64,000 nucleotides of DNA from Streptomyces djakartensis. Lineage in GTDB: Bacteria > Actinomycetota > Actinomycetes > Streptomycetales > Streptomycetaceae. The notes beneath the pieces are model-generated. The model was given only the letters and a program-made list of their open reading frames with translations, had not been told where the DNA came from and made no database searches. Position 1 is the first letter of the stretch. Each line of letters starts with the position of its first letter. Location: the NCBI RefSeq assembly GCF_014651075.1, contig NZ_BMWE01000012.1, positions 1 to 64,000 on the forward strand. Reading direction: 5' to 3'. A program made the translations under genes and the position numbers. Below are positions 43,943-52,315 of this stretch, one piece after another.

Positions 43943-44626
43943 GTGACCGACATCGCCATGCTGCCCGAGTCCTGGCGCGGGGTTCTGGGTGACGAGCTGC
44001 AGCAGCCCTACTTCAAGGAGCTGACGGAGTTCGTCGAGGAGGAGCGAGCCAGGGGTCCCGTCCATCCGCCGCGCGAGGAGGTCTTCGCCGCGCTGGACGC
44101 CACGCCGTACGAGAAGGTGAAGGTCCTGATCCTCGGTCAGGACCCCTACCACGGCGAGGGTCAGGGGCACGGGCTCTGCTTCTCGGTCCGGCCCGGTGTG
44201 CGGATCCCGCCGTCCCTGCGGAACATCTACAAGGAGATGCACGAGGAGCTGGGCACGCCGATCCCGGACAACGGCTACCTGATGCCGTGGGCGCGGCAGG
44301 GCGTGCTGTTGCTCAACGCGGTGCTCACGGTCCGCGGTGGCGAGGCCAACTCGCACAAGGGCCGTGGCTGGGAGAAGTTCACCGACGCCGTGATCCGGGC
44401 CGTGGCCGGTCGTCCCGACCCCGCGGTGTTCGTCCTGTGGGGCAACTACGCGCAGAAGAAGCTCCCGCTGATCGACTCCTCGCGGCACGCGGTGGTCAAG
44501 GGCGCGCACCCCTCGCCCCTGTCGGCGAAGAAGTTCTTCGGCTCCCGGCCGTTCACGCAGATCAACGCGGCGGTGGCGGCCCAGGGGCATGAGCCGATCG
44601 ACTGGACGATTCCCAACCTGGCCTGA
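43943..44626 (+). CDS. ung: Uracil-DNA glycosylase, family 1
   Basis: This 227-aa DNA repair enzyme excises uracil from DNA. Family 1 motifs are intact: GQDPYHG (65-71) with the catalytic Asp67, LLLNAVLTV, and the minor-groove motif HPSPLS. Length matches E. coli Ung. GTG 43943 (MTDIAMLPES) is chosen over GTG 43916 for family length and the GAGGAC about 7 nt upstream. Confidence 0.96.
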   Translation: MTDIAMLPESWRGVLGDELQQPYFKELTEFVEEERARGPVHPPREEVFAALDATPYEKVKVLILGQDPYHGEGQGHGLCFSVRPGVRIPPSLRNIYKEMHEELGTPIPDNGYLMPWARQGVLLLNAVLTVRGGEANSHKGRGWEKFTDAVIRAVAGRPDPAVFVLWGNYAQKKLPLIDSSRHAVVKGAHPSPLSAKKFFGSRPFTQINAAVAAQGHEPIDWTIPNLA

Positions 44627-44747
44627 CGGCTGACGGGTGACGGGTGGCGGCCGATCCGTGGCCGGTGACGCACGGAGCTGCCTGAGCCGGATCCTCCTGT
44701 TCTGCGGCTAGCGTCGGGAGGGGACAGCGGGCGAGCGTGCGGAGGGC

Positions 44748-45263
44748 GTGGTGGCGGAGCGGCAGGGGCAGACCGCGGCGGATGCCGTGCTGACGCGGAT
44801 CGGGCAGGTGGTGATCCTGCACCACGCGGGAGACCGGGAGGAGGCCCGGCGGCGCCTGCTGGACCTGTGGGCAGAGGTCGGAGAGCACGGCGACCCGCTG
44901 TACCGCTGCACGCTCGCCCACTACCTCGCCGACACGCAGGACGACCCCGCGGACGAACTGGCCTGGGACCTCCGCGCGTTGACGGCGGCGGAGGAGATCG
45001 GCGAGAACGGTCCCGCCGTGCGGGAAGGGGCGCTCGCGGTCCGCGCGTTCTACCCCTCCCTGCACCTGAGCCTGGCCGCCGACTACGCCGGGCTCGGTCA
45101 GCGCGACGCCGCCCGCACCCACCTGCGCCGGGCCAGGAGAGCCGCGGCCGGCCTCGCCGACGACCGATACGGGGAGGGCGTCCGGGCCGCCATCCGGCGG
45201 TTGGAGAGCCGGCTCGGAGAGGACGGCGGCGGGACATGGGGGCCGCCGCGGCAGCGGCCCTGA
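44748..45263 (+). CDS. Helical-repeat hypothetical protein
   Basis: This 171-aa protein is alpha-helical in composition, with two or three TPR-like stretches: GDREEARRRLLDLWAEVG, LYRCTLAHYLADTQ and LAADYAGLGQRDAARTHL. Such proteins mediate protein contacts. No catalytic motif is visible and I cannot name a family. GTG 44748 and GTG 44751 are adjacent possible starts. It stands downstream of ung and convergent with a lipoprotein gene. Confidence 0.7.
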   Translation: MVAERQGQTAADAVLTRIGQVVILHHAGDREEARRRLLDLWAEVGEHGDPLYRCTLAHYLADTQDDPADELAWDLRALTAAEEIGENGPAVREGALAVRAFYPSLHLSLAADYAGLGQRDAARTHLRRARRAAAGLADDRYGEGVRAAIRRLESRLGEDGGGTWGPPRQRP

Positions 45264-45272
45264 CTCACGAGG

Positions 45273-45773
45273 TCAACGCCCGTAGGTCTCGCGGCAGATG
45301 GTCGCCTGCGGGCTGTCCGCGGGCCACCCCCCGTACCGCCTGCCCAGCGCACAGACGTCCGCGTTGTCCGGAACGTGTGTGCGGACGTCCCGCCGTACCG
45401 TGCCCGAGACGTCGGGGACGTCGACGCGCGGCCGGTGCGTGTTCCGCGGGCGCGGCTCCGGCCGGACGGGGCGCGGTTGACGGGCTGCGCCGGAGGGCAC
45501 CGTCCGCTCCGGTGGCGCGGCCGCCGGGGCGGACGGACGGGACTGGGATGCGGCCGGCTCCGGGCGGCGGGAGACCTCGATCAGTTCCAGGGCCTCCCGG
45601 GCCGGTGCCTGCACGGCCTGGGTCTCCGCCAGCCCTTCCGGCTGCCGCGCCGACGGTCCGGAGGGTGTCGTCGGCGGACCGGGAGCAGGGGGACGGTGGA
45701 CCGTCATGCAGCCGGACAGGGCCGAGACAGCCACGGTCACCAGGAGCGTCGCGGTGGTCGTCGTTCGATGCAC
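45273..45773 (-). CDS. Proline-rich hypothetical lipoprotein
   Basis: The GTG at 45773 gives MHRTTTTATLLVTVAV followed by the lipobox LSGC, a clear lipoprotein signal. The mature part (about 145 residues) is disordered, rich in Pro, Arg and Ala. It ends in a small conserved-looking block with two Cys: ADVCALGRRYGGW and ICRETYGR. A longer start at GTG 45836 would add 21 residues before the signal. Function unknown; the C-terminal pair of Cys could form a disulfide outside the cell. Confidence 0.65.
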   Translation of the reverse strand: MHRTTTTATLLVTVAVSALSGCMTVHRPPAPGPPTTPSGPSARQPEGLAETQAVQAPAREALELIEVSRRPEPAASQSRPSAPAAAPPERTVPSGAARQPRPVRPEPRPRNTHRPRVDVPDVSGTVRRDVRTHVPDNADVCALGRRYGGWPADSPQATICRETYGR

Positions 45774-45888
45774 CCGGGCAACTCTGCTCTGCCGGGCCGG
45801 GGAAGGGACAGCGGACGGGCGGAGGATGCCCCGCACGGGTGATCTCCCGCCCCGTACGGAGGCCGCCGGCGTGACACGGGTGACGTCG

Positions 45889-46401
45889 TCAGTCGCCGGT
45901 CGCGCCGTCGATGCGCTCGCGGATCAGATCGGCGTGGCCGTTGTGCCGCGCGTACTCCTCGATCATGTGGGTGTAGATCCACCGCAGGTTGAACCGCTCG
46001 CCGGTGCGCCGGTGCTTGCCCTCGGAGACGTCGTCCAGGCCGAAGCGGGCCGCGTTGCGGCGGGCGGTCTCGATCTCCGTCTGCCAGACGGCGTGCGCCT
46101 CCTGGTAGGTGTCCGTCCCGGCCAGATGGAAATCGCCGTCCGGATCCTCGTCGCTCCAGTACAGGGGCGCCACGTCCTCGTTCGTCAGCACCCTGCGGAA
46201 CCAGCTCCGCTCCACGTCCGCCATGTGTCGCACCAGCCCCATCAGGGACAGTGGGGAGGGCTCCGCCGAGGCGAACCGGAGCTGCTCGTCGCCGAGGCCC
46301 TCGCACTTGCGGGCGAGGGTCTGCCGGTGGAACTCCAACCAGCCTTCCAGCATGGTGCGTTCGTCGGCGGTGGTCGAGGGCATGCGGCGTTCGTTCGTCA
46401 T
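45889..46401 (-). CDS. DinB/DUF664-family metal-dependent protein
   Basis: This 170-aa four-helix-bundle protein has three histidines in typical DinB-superfamily positions: LVRHMADVERSW (about 57-68), and THMIEEYARHNGHADLIRE near residues 143-161. In actinobacteria this superfamily includes mycothiol-dependent enzymes and thiol transferases. The particular reaction is unknown. ATG 46401 (MTNERRMPS) fits family length. Confidence 0.85.
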   Translation of the reverse strand: MTNERRMPSTTADERTMLEGWLEFHRQTLARKCEGLGDEQLRFASAEPSPLSLMGLVRHMADVERSWFRRVLTNEDVAPLYWSDEDPDGDFHLAGTDTYQEAHAVWQTEIETARRNAARFGLDDVSEGKHRRTGERFNLRWIYTHMIEEYARHNGHADLIRERIDGATGD

Positions 46402-46703
46402 GCACGCATCCTCTCGGAGCGGCTCCCACCCGCACCACATGTTTTCATCGGCCCGTCCGCCCAGGCGATCAGCGACAGTGTGTGCCGGGCTCGACCGCCC
46501 GGTGCGTGAGACCGCGCCTCCCGCGCTCGGTGAGCAGGGCGAGGGGGTGTCGGCGACGAGGTCGGAGCGGACGGGACCGGCGGCGCTCACGGACATGTGC
46601 TGCGCGGCTTCGACGGCATCGCCGACCGGCGGCCTCCCCAGCCGTACGCCCCGCCGTATGCTTCCGGGCAGAGCACAGCAGGAAACCGGCAGAGGAGAAC
46701 GCG
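46402..46703. other. Divergent intergenic region
   Basis: The 302 bp between the DUF664 gene and the rightward oxidoreductase gene contain no supported gene, repeat or RNA. Confidence 0.5.
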
Positions 46704-47609
46704 GTGAAGGTCGGCTGCATCGGACTCGGTGACATCGCGCAGAAGGCCTACCTTCCGGTCCTCGCCTTCCAGCCCGGGGTGGAACTTCACCTGCAGACCC
46801 GTACCCCGGCCACGCTCGCCCGGGTCGCCGACGGCCTGCACGTCCCGGGGGAGCGGCGGCACACCACGCTCGACTCCCTGCTGGCGGCGGACCTCGACGC
46901 CGCCTTCGTGCACGCGCCCACCATCACGCACCCGGAGATCGTGACGCGGCTGCTGGAGGCGGGCGTACCGACGTACATCGACAAGCCGCTCGCCTACGCG
47001 CTCGAGCACTCCGTACGGCTGGTGGAGCTCGCGGAGGAGCGGGACGTGAGCCTCGCCGTCGGCTTCAACCGGCGGCACGCACCCGGCTACGCCCAGTGCG
47101 CGGACCATCCCCGCGAGCTGATCCTGATGCAGAAGAACCGCGTCGGGCTGCCGGAGGAGCCGCGCACGATGATCCTCGACGACTTCATCCACGTCGTCGA
47201 CACGCTGCGGTTCCTGGCGCCCGGCCCGGTCGACGACGTGAGCGTGCACGCCCGCGTCCGGGACGGTCTGCTGCACCACCTGGTGCTCCAGCTCGCCGGT
47301 GACGGCTTCACCGCGCTGGGTGTGATGAACCGGCTCAGTGGTTCGGCCGAGGAGATCCTGGAGGTGTCAGGTCAGGACACCAAACGTCAGGTGATCAACC
47401 TCGCCGAGGTCGTCGACCACAAGGGTCAGCCGACCGTGCGGCGGCGCGGGGACTGGGTGCCGGTGGCCCGGCAGCGCGGGATCGAGCAGGCGGTACTGGT
47501 GTTCCTGGACGCGGTGCGGGCGGGGAAGGTGCTCAGCGCCCGGGACGCGCTGGAGACCCATGAACTGTGCGAGCGGGTGGTGTACGCGGTTCAGGAGCGG
47601 ACCGCCTGA
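46704..47609 (+). CDS. Gfo/Idh/MocA-family NAD(P)-dependent oxidoreductase
   Basis: This 301-aa oxidoreductase has an N-terminal Rossmann motif (VGCIGLGDIAQKAYLP, about 3-18) and the family EKP-like motif as YIDKPLAY (about 92-99). The C-terminal alpha/beta domain is somewhat short. The family oxidises or reduces sugars and other small molecules; substrate unknown. GTG start with AGAGGAG 6 nt upstream. Its last 77 bp overlap the end of the convergent lnt gene. Confidence 0.88.
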   Translation: MKVGCIGLGDIAQKAYLPVLAFQPGVELHLQTRTPATLARVADGLHVPGERRHTTLDSLLAADLDAAFVHAPTITHPEIVTRLLEAGVPTYIDKPLAYALEHSVRLVELAEERDVSLAVGFNRRHAPGYAQCADHPRELILMQKNRVGLPEEPRTMILDDFIHVVDTLRFLAPGPVDDVSVHARVRDGLLHHLVLQLAGDGFTALGVMNRLSGSAEEILEVSGQDTKRQVINLAEVVDHKGQPTVRRRGDWVPVARQRGIEQAVLVFLDAVRAGKVLSARDALETHELCERVVYAVQERTA

Positions 47610-49098
47610 GACGCAGGGTCCGTACGCCCTGGCCGACGGCCCAGGCGGCCAGGATCAGGACCGACGCGTGCACGGTCCGGTCGCCCAGGCGTATATAGGG
47701 CGTGGTGCCGTGGGCGAGGGGGACCTCGTAGATCTGTGAGGCGGAGGCGTCCGTGCCCAGCCACGAACCGACGCGCTGCCCGCTCGGGCCGTAGACGGCG
47801 GAGACACCCGTGAGCGTCGCGTGCACCATGGGGCGCCCGGTCTCGGCGGCCCGCAGGGCGGCCAGCGACGCGTGCTGCTCAGGGGCCCAGCTGTGCTGGA
47901 ACGTGGAGGTCGACGACTGGCCGACCAGCACGTCGACGCCCTCCTTGGTGAGGTGGCGGGTCATGTCGGGGAAGGCGGTCTCGAAGCACACCATCGGACC
48001 GATGCGCAGCCGGTCGCCCAGGTTCATCACGACCGGCTGGGAGCCGCGCCTGCGGTCCTCGCCCGCGGCCTTGCCGACGGAGGTGGCCCAGCCGAGCAGG
48101 GAACGGGCGGGGATGTACTCGCCGAAGGGGACGAGCCGCATCTTGTCGTAGCGCTGGCCGGTCAGGCCGTCCGGGCCGACCAGGATCGAACTCTTGTAGA
48201 TGCCGGGCTGGTCGGAGCGCCGGGCGTCCACGTTGACCAGGATGTCGGCGCCCGTCGCGCGGGACAGGCCGGCGAGCCGCCGGGCGAGTTGGGGGCGGTC
48301 GCCGAGGTCGAAGCCGACGCTGCTCTCGCCCCAGACGACCAGGTCCACGTCCTGGCCGGCGAGGCGGCGGGTGAGCTGTTCCTCGAGGGCGAACCGGCGG
48401 TCCGGGCCGTCGACGACGCCCGGCTGGACGACGGCGATCCTGATGTGGCCGTCGACGGCGGGTCGGGGCGCGAGGGTCCAGGCGGTCGAGGTGGCGGCGG
48501 CCGTGGCGACCAGACCGGCCACCGCGGGCAGGCGGGACTGCCGGACCGCCACGAGCACGGTCACCGCGACGTTGACGGCGACGACCAGGAAACTGAGCAG
48601 CCACACCCCGCCGACCGAGGCCAGCCGCAGTGCCGGTTCGACCTGCCACTGACTGGAGCCGAGCATGCCCCACGGCCCGCCGAGGCCCTGCCAGGAGCGG
48701 ATCAGCTCCACGCCCAGCCAGCCCGACGGCACCACGAGCAGCGCGGCAGCGACCCCGGCCCGGGACGGGATGCCCGAGAGCAGACGGCGCACCAGCCAGC
48801 CCCACGGGGCCCAGAGCGCGCCGAGCAGCGCGGCGATGACGAACGTGAACACGTTCAGGCTCGGCAGCAGCCAGTGGTGCATGGCCAGCATGAAGCCGAA
48901 GCCACCGCACCAGCCGTCGTACACCGCCCGCTTTCCGGTCGGCGCGGTGCGCAGCAGCAGCAGCCAGGGGACCAGGGCGACGTAGGCGCACCACCACAGG
49001 GACGGGGAGGGGAAGGCAAGGACGGGCAGGGCGCCCGCGGCCGCCGCGGCGGCCGAGCGCTGCCAGGGGGAGGCGAGCCAGTGGCCGAGCGTCTTCAT
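47533..49098 (-). CDS. lnt: Apolipoprotein N-acyltransferase
   Basis: This 521-aa membrane enzyme adds the third acyl chain to lipoproteins. About six to seven hydrophobic helices (1-200) precede a nitrilase-like domain with the Glu-Lys-Cys triad: E in VVWGESSVG, K in YDKMRLVPFGEY and C in GPMVCFETAFP. Streptomyces usually has two Lnt paralogues. The C-terminal tail of about 25 residues is Pro/Arg-rich and overlaps the convergent oxidoreductase gene by 77 bp. ATG start at 49098. Confidence 0.93.
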   Translation of the reverse strand: MKTLGHWLASPWQRSAAAAAAGALPVLAFPSPSLWWCAYVALVPWLLLLRTAPTGKRAVYDGWCGGFGFMLAMHHWLLPSLNVFTFVIAALLGALWAPWGWLVRRLLSGIPSRAGVAAALLVVPSGWLGVELIRSWQGLGGPWGMLGSSQWQVEPALRLASVGGVWLLSFLVVAVNVAVTVLVAVRQSRLPAVAGLVATAAATSTAWTLAPRPAVDGHIRIAVVQPGVVDGPDRRFALEEQLTRRLAGQDVDLVVWGESSVGFDLGDRPQLARRLAGLSRATGADILVNVDARRSDQPGIYKSSILVGPDGLTGQRYDKMRLVPFGEYIPARSLLGWATSVGKAAGEDRRRGSQPVVMNLGDRLRIGPMVCFETAFPDMTRHLTKEGVDVLVGQSSTSTFQHSWAPEQHASLAALRAAETGRPMVHATLTGVSAVYGPSGQRVGSWLGTDASASQIYEVPLAHGTTPYIRLGDRTVHASVLILAAWAVGQGVRTLRLRRSAPEPRTPPARTVHGSPARPGR

Positions 49099-49248
49099 AG
49101 GCGCCTCCTACCCCGTGGGTGCCTCCAGTGTGCGCCCTGCGGACGATCTAGGAAAGAGGACCCAGGGCCAGCCGCTGTGGCTGCGGGCGCCGCGCGACCT
49201 CGGCCGCTCTTGCGTGGCCGAGCACAGGAAGAAGGGGGGCAGGGGTGG

Positions 49249-49428
49249 TCAGGCTGCCGCGACGACGCCACCGCGGATCGCGGCAGCCCACTCGACGACC
49301 AGCAGCTCGTACTCCGCGCGATCCTCGGCGGACAGGGTGCCGCCCGTGCGCCGCCACAGGGCACGGATCTCCTCATTGACCTCGTCAGCGGACCGCACGG
49401 AACCAGGGGTCACGGAATCGGGGGACAT
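49249..49428 (-). CDS. Small acidic hypothetical protein, 59 aa
   Basis: This short protein begins MSPDSVTPGSVRSADE and has one long amphipathic helical stretch (EVNEEIRALWRRTG, then SAEDRAEYELLVVEWAAAI). No motif or membrane segment is present. Codon bias is normal, and I read it as real, but the family and function are not recognised. It lies between lnt and uppP, all on the minus strand, with spaces of 150 and 96 bp. Confidence 0.6.
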   Translation of the reverse strand: MSPDSVTPGSVRSADEVNEEIRALWRRTGGTLSAEDRAEYELLVVEWAAAIRGGVVAAA

Positions 49429-49524
49429 GCGGACAAGCCTAGGGGCAGCCACTGACACCCCGCTACCGGACGGCTACGCGATCGGTATGCGGTTGGTCAC
49501 GAGACCTCGGTCACACGGGCCGTG

Positions 49525-50400
49525 TCAGTGCGCCGGCTCGCCGGCGTGCGGGCTCAGCTCGCCCATGGTGACCAGGGCGATGATGACGATGCCGAGCGCG
49601 ATGCGGTAGTACACGAACGGCATGAAGCTCTTGGTCGAGATGAACTTCATGAACCATGCGATCACGGCGTACCCGACCCCGAAGGCGATGACCGTCGCGA
49701 AGATCGTCGGTCCCCAGGAGACATGGCCGCCCTCGGTCGCGTCCTTGAGCTCGAACAGGCCGGAGGCCAGCACCGCGGGGATAGCGAGCAGGAAGGAGTA
49801 GCGAGCCGCGGCCTCCCGCTTGTAGCCCATGAACAGGCCGCCGCTGATGGTGGCGCCGGAGCGGGAGACGCCCGGGATGAGCGCCATGGCCTGGCAGACG
49901 CCGTAGATCAGACCGTCCCGGACGCCCAGGTCCTCCAGGGCCTTGCGCTGCTTCGGCGCGCGGTGCCGGCCGCCGTTCTCGTCCCGGGCCGCGAGCCGGT
50001 CGGCGACGCCCAGGACGATGCCCATGCCGATCAGCATCGTCGCGGTGATCCGGAGGTCGCGGAACGGTCCCTCGATCTGGTCCTTGAGTGTCACGCCGAG
50101 CACACCGATCGGGATCGAGCCGACGATGACGAGCCAGCCCATCCGGGCGTCGGGGTCACTGCGCCGTGTCTTGTCCGTGAGCGAGCGCGTCCACGCCGAG
50201 AGGATCCTCCCGATGTCCTTGCGGAAGTAGATCAGCACGGCGGCCTCGGTGCCGATCTGCGTGATCGCCGTGAAGGCCGCGCCCGGGTCCTCCCAGCCGG
50301 AGAAGGCCGCGGTCAGCCGCAGGTGCGCGCTGGAGGAGACGGGGAGGAACTCGGTCAGCCCCTGGACGAGTCCGAGGATGAGTGATTCGAACCAAGACAT
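49525..50400 (-). CDS. uppP: Undecaprenyl-diphosphatase
   Basis: This 291-aa membrane phosphatase recycles undecaprenyl diphosphate for cell-wall synthesis and gives bacitracin tolerance. The BacA/UppP motifs are intact: QGLTEFLPVSSSAHL (about 13-27) with the catalytic Glu and Ser, and PGVSRSGATISGG (about 176-188). About eight helices. ATG 50400 (MSWFESLILG) is the conserved start; upstream extension is unsupported. Confidence 0.95.
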   Translation of the reverse strand: MSWFESLILGLVQGLTEFLPVSSSAHLRLTAAFSGWEDPGAAFTAITQIGTEAAVLIYFRKDIGRILSAWTRSLTDKTRRSDPDARMGWLVIVGSIPIGVLGVTLKDQIEGPFRDLRITATMLIGMGIVLGVADRLAARDENGGRHRAPKQRKALEDLGVRDGLIYGVCQAMALIPGVSRSGATISGGLFMGYKREAAARYSFLLAIPAVLASGLFELKDATEGGHVSWGPTIFATVIAFGVGYAVIAWFMKFISTKSFMPFVYYRIALGIVIIALVTMGELSPHAGEPAH

Positions 50401-50535
50401 GAGGTAGCGGAGTCCAAGTGCCGATCGTGGAACGGACGACGGGCACACCGGGCCGCCGTGTGTGATGACCGGGTGATCAGGTGTGCCGAGGGGGAAGCGT
50501 AGCGCCCCCGGATGACTGCTGGGACACAGGGGTTT

Positions 50536-50556
50536 GCCGGCTCCTGAGGAGCCGGC
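50536..50556 (-). terminator. Short hairpin after the HxlR gene
   Basis: A perfect 9-bp stem GCCGGCTCC/GGAGCCGGC with a 3-nt loop lies 10 bp after the HxlR stop on the minus strand. No U-run follows. It probably separates HxlR from uppP transcription. Confidence 0.6.
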
Positions 50557-50565
50557 GGATCGGGA

Positions 50566-51036
50566 TCAGGCCGCGGTCGGTCCGGTCACCGTCCAGCCGG
50601 GCGCCTGGGGGCGGGCCGTGAGGTCCTCGTGGCGCACCTCGTCACCGCAGGCCCGGCAGGTGACGACCGGTGCCAGCGCCTGACCGCAGGAGTGTTCGAT
50701 GATCATCGGGCGGTCGCCGTCCGTCCGCAGATGGCGATCGCCCCACGCCATCAGGGTCATCAGCACCGGCTCCAGCTCCAGTCCGGCCCGGGTGGGCCGG
50801 TACTCGAAGCGCTGCGGGCGCTCGCAGTAGGGCTGCCTGGCGAGGAGCCCGGCGTCGACGAGCCGGCGCAGCCGCGTGGCGAGGATGTCGCGCGGGGCGC
50901 CGATGTTGCGCACCAGCTGGTCGAAACGGCCGTTGCCCAGACACACCTCCCGCAGCACGAGCAGGGAGTACTTCTCGCCGACGAGCGCCAGGGTGTCGGC
51001 GATGGAGCAGGGGCGCGGGTCCTTCGGAGCGGCCAT
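50566..51036 (-). CDS. HxlR-family transcriptional regulator
   Basis: This 156-aa winged-helix regulator has the HxlR core (about 8-100: CSIADTLALVGEKYSLLVLRE, then RNIGAPRDILATRLRRLVDAGLL). The conserved N-terminal Cys, C10, acts as a redox or thiol sensor in some relatives. An unusual C-terminal extension carries a Cys pair in CGQALAPVVTCRACG, like a small metal-binding ribbon. It is divergent from a thiolase gene, with two inverted repeats between, so it probably represses both. Confidence 0.88.
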   Translation of the reverse strand: MAAPKDPRPCSIADTLALVGEKYSLLVLREVCLGNGRFDQLVRNIGAPRDILATRLRRLVDAGLLARQPYCERPQRFEYRPTRAGLELEPVLMTLMAWGDRHLRTDGDRPMIIEHSCGQALAPVVTCRACGDEVRHEDLTARPQAPGWTVTGPTAA

Positions 51037-51055
51037 GGCCCCAGTCTAGGAGAGG

Positions 51056-51114
51056 GTTGGATTTTCCAACGTATCGGGCTACGGTGAGTTTGAATTTCCT
51101 ACTCACCGGTAGCC
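51056..51114. promoter_or_regulatory. HxlR/thiolase divergent operators
   Basis: Two inverted repeats are present. GTTGGA-ttt-TCCAAC (51056-51070) lies next to the HxlR start. GGTGAGT-N11-ACTCACC (51083-51089 with 51101-51107) extends to GGCTAC/GGTAGCC flanks (51077-51114) and lies next to the thiolase start. Each probably binds an HxlR dimer. Confidence 0.65.
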
Positions 51115-51129
51115 GTGGAGGCTCGCACC

Positions 51130-52299
51130 ATGCGTGACGCAGTGATCGTCGAAGCCGTACGCACCCCGATCGGCAAGGGCAAGCCGAACGGCGCCCTGGC
51201 GCACGTCCACCCCGTGGAGCTCCTCGCCCACACCCTGCGCACCCTCGTCGAGCGCTCCGGCGTCGACCCGGCGCTGATCGACGACGTCATCGGCGGCACC
51301 GTCGACCAGGTCGGCGAGCAGGCCATGAACACCATACGCTACGCCGTGCTGTCGGCGGGCCTCCCGGAGTCGGTGCCCGCGACCACCGTGGACCGCCAGT
51401 GCGGCTCCTCCCAGCAGGCCGTGCACTTCGCCGCCCAGGGCGTCATCGCGGGCGCCTACGACCTCGTCGTGGCGTGCGGGGTCGAGTCGATGAGCCGGGT
51501 GCCGATGTGGTCCAACGTGCCCGCCGGGAAAGACCCCTTCGGCCCGGTAGTCGCCGGGCGTTTCCCGGAGGGGCTCGTCCCGCAGGGCGTCAGCGCCGAG
51601 CTGATCGCCGCCAAGTGGTCGATCGGGCGCGAGCAGATGGACGACTTCGCCGTCTCCTCGCACCGGAAGGCCGCCGCCGCCTGGGCGGGCGGGCTGTTCG
51701 ACGCCGAGGTCGCGCCGCTGGAGGGCGTCACGCGGGACGAGTGCGTACGGCCGGACAGCACCACGGAGGTCCTCGCCGGGCTCAAGCCCGCCTACGAGGA
51801 CCCCGGCTTCGCCGAGCGGTTCCCGCAGATCGAGTGGAACATCACGGCCGGCAACGCCAGCCCGGTCAACGACGGAGCCTCGGCGGTGCTCATCACGTCG
51901 AGCGAGGCGGCGGCCCGGCTCGGGCTGCGTCCGCTCGCCCGGCTGCACAGCTTCGCCGTCACCGGGTCCGACCCGCTGCTGATGCTCACGGGTGTCGTAC
52001 CGGCGACCGAGAAGGTGCTGCGCAGGGCGTCGCTGACCCTCGACGACATCGACCTGTTCGAGGTCAACGAGGCGTTCGCCAGTGTCGTCCTGGCATGGCA
52101 GCAGGAGACCGGCGCCGACCTCGCCCGCGTCAACGTGCACGGCGGCGCCATCGCGCTCGGTCACCCCCTCGGCGCGAGCGGCACCCGTCTGACGACGACG
52201 CTGGTGCACGCGATGCGGGAACGGGGCGCGCGCTACGCGCTGCAGACGATGTGCGAGGCCGGCGGGCTCGCCAACGCCATGGTGCTCGAGAGGGTGTGA
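51130..52299 (+). CDS. Acetyl-CoA acetyltransferase (thiolase)
   Basis: This 389-aa thiolase condenses or cleaves acyl-CoA thioesters. The catalytic residues are C91 (TVDRQCGSSQQAV), His345 (GGAIALGHPLGASG) and C375 (QTMCEAGG). Length and motifs fit the degradative FadA/AtoB group. Regulation by the divergent HxlR protein is suggested by the operators between them. ATG 51130 is chosen over GTG 51115, which lies within the operator region; GTGGAGG about 9 nt upstream serves as the ribosome binding site. Confidence 0.93.
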   Translation: MRDAVIVEAVRTPIGKGKPNGALAHVHPVELLAHTLRTLVERSGVDPALIDDVIGGTVDQVGEQAMNTIRYAVLSAGLPESVPATTVDRQCGSSQQAVHFAAQGVIAGAYDLVVACGVESMSRVPMWSNVPAGKDPFGPVVAGRFPEGLVPQGVSAELIAAKWSIGREQMDDFAVSSHRKAAAAWAGGLFDAEVAPLEGVTRDECVRPDSTTEVLAGLKPAYEDPGFAERFPQIEWNITAGNASPVNDGASAVLITSSEAAARLGLRPLARLHSFAVTGSDPLLMLTGVVPATEKVLRRASLTLDDIDLFEVNEAFASVVLAWQQETGADLARVNVHGGAIALGHPLGASGTRLTTTLVHAMRERGARYALQTMCEAGGLANAMVLERV

Positions 52300-52315
52300 G
52301 CGGTGTAACGGTTCG

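Noticed and set aside
50401..50448. Longer start for undecaprenyl-diphosphatase
   Set aside because: The conserved protein starts at MSWFESLILG; the upstream residues show no membrane or family character.
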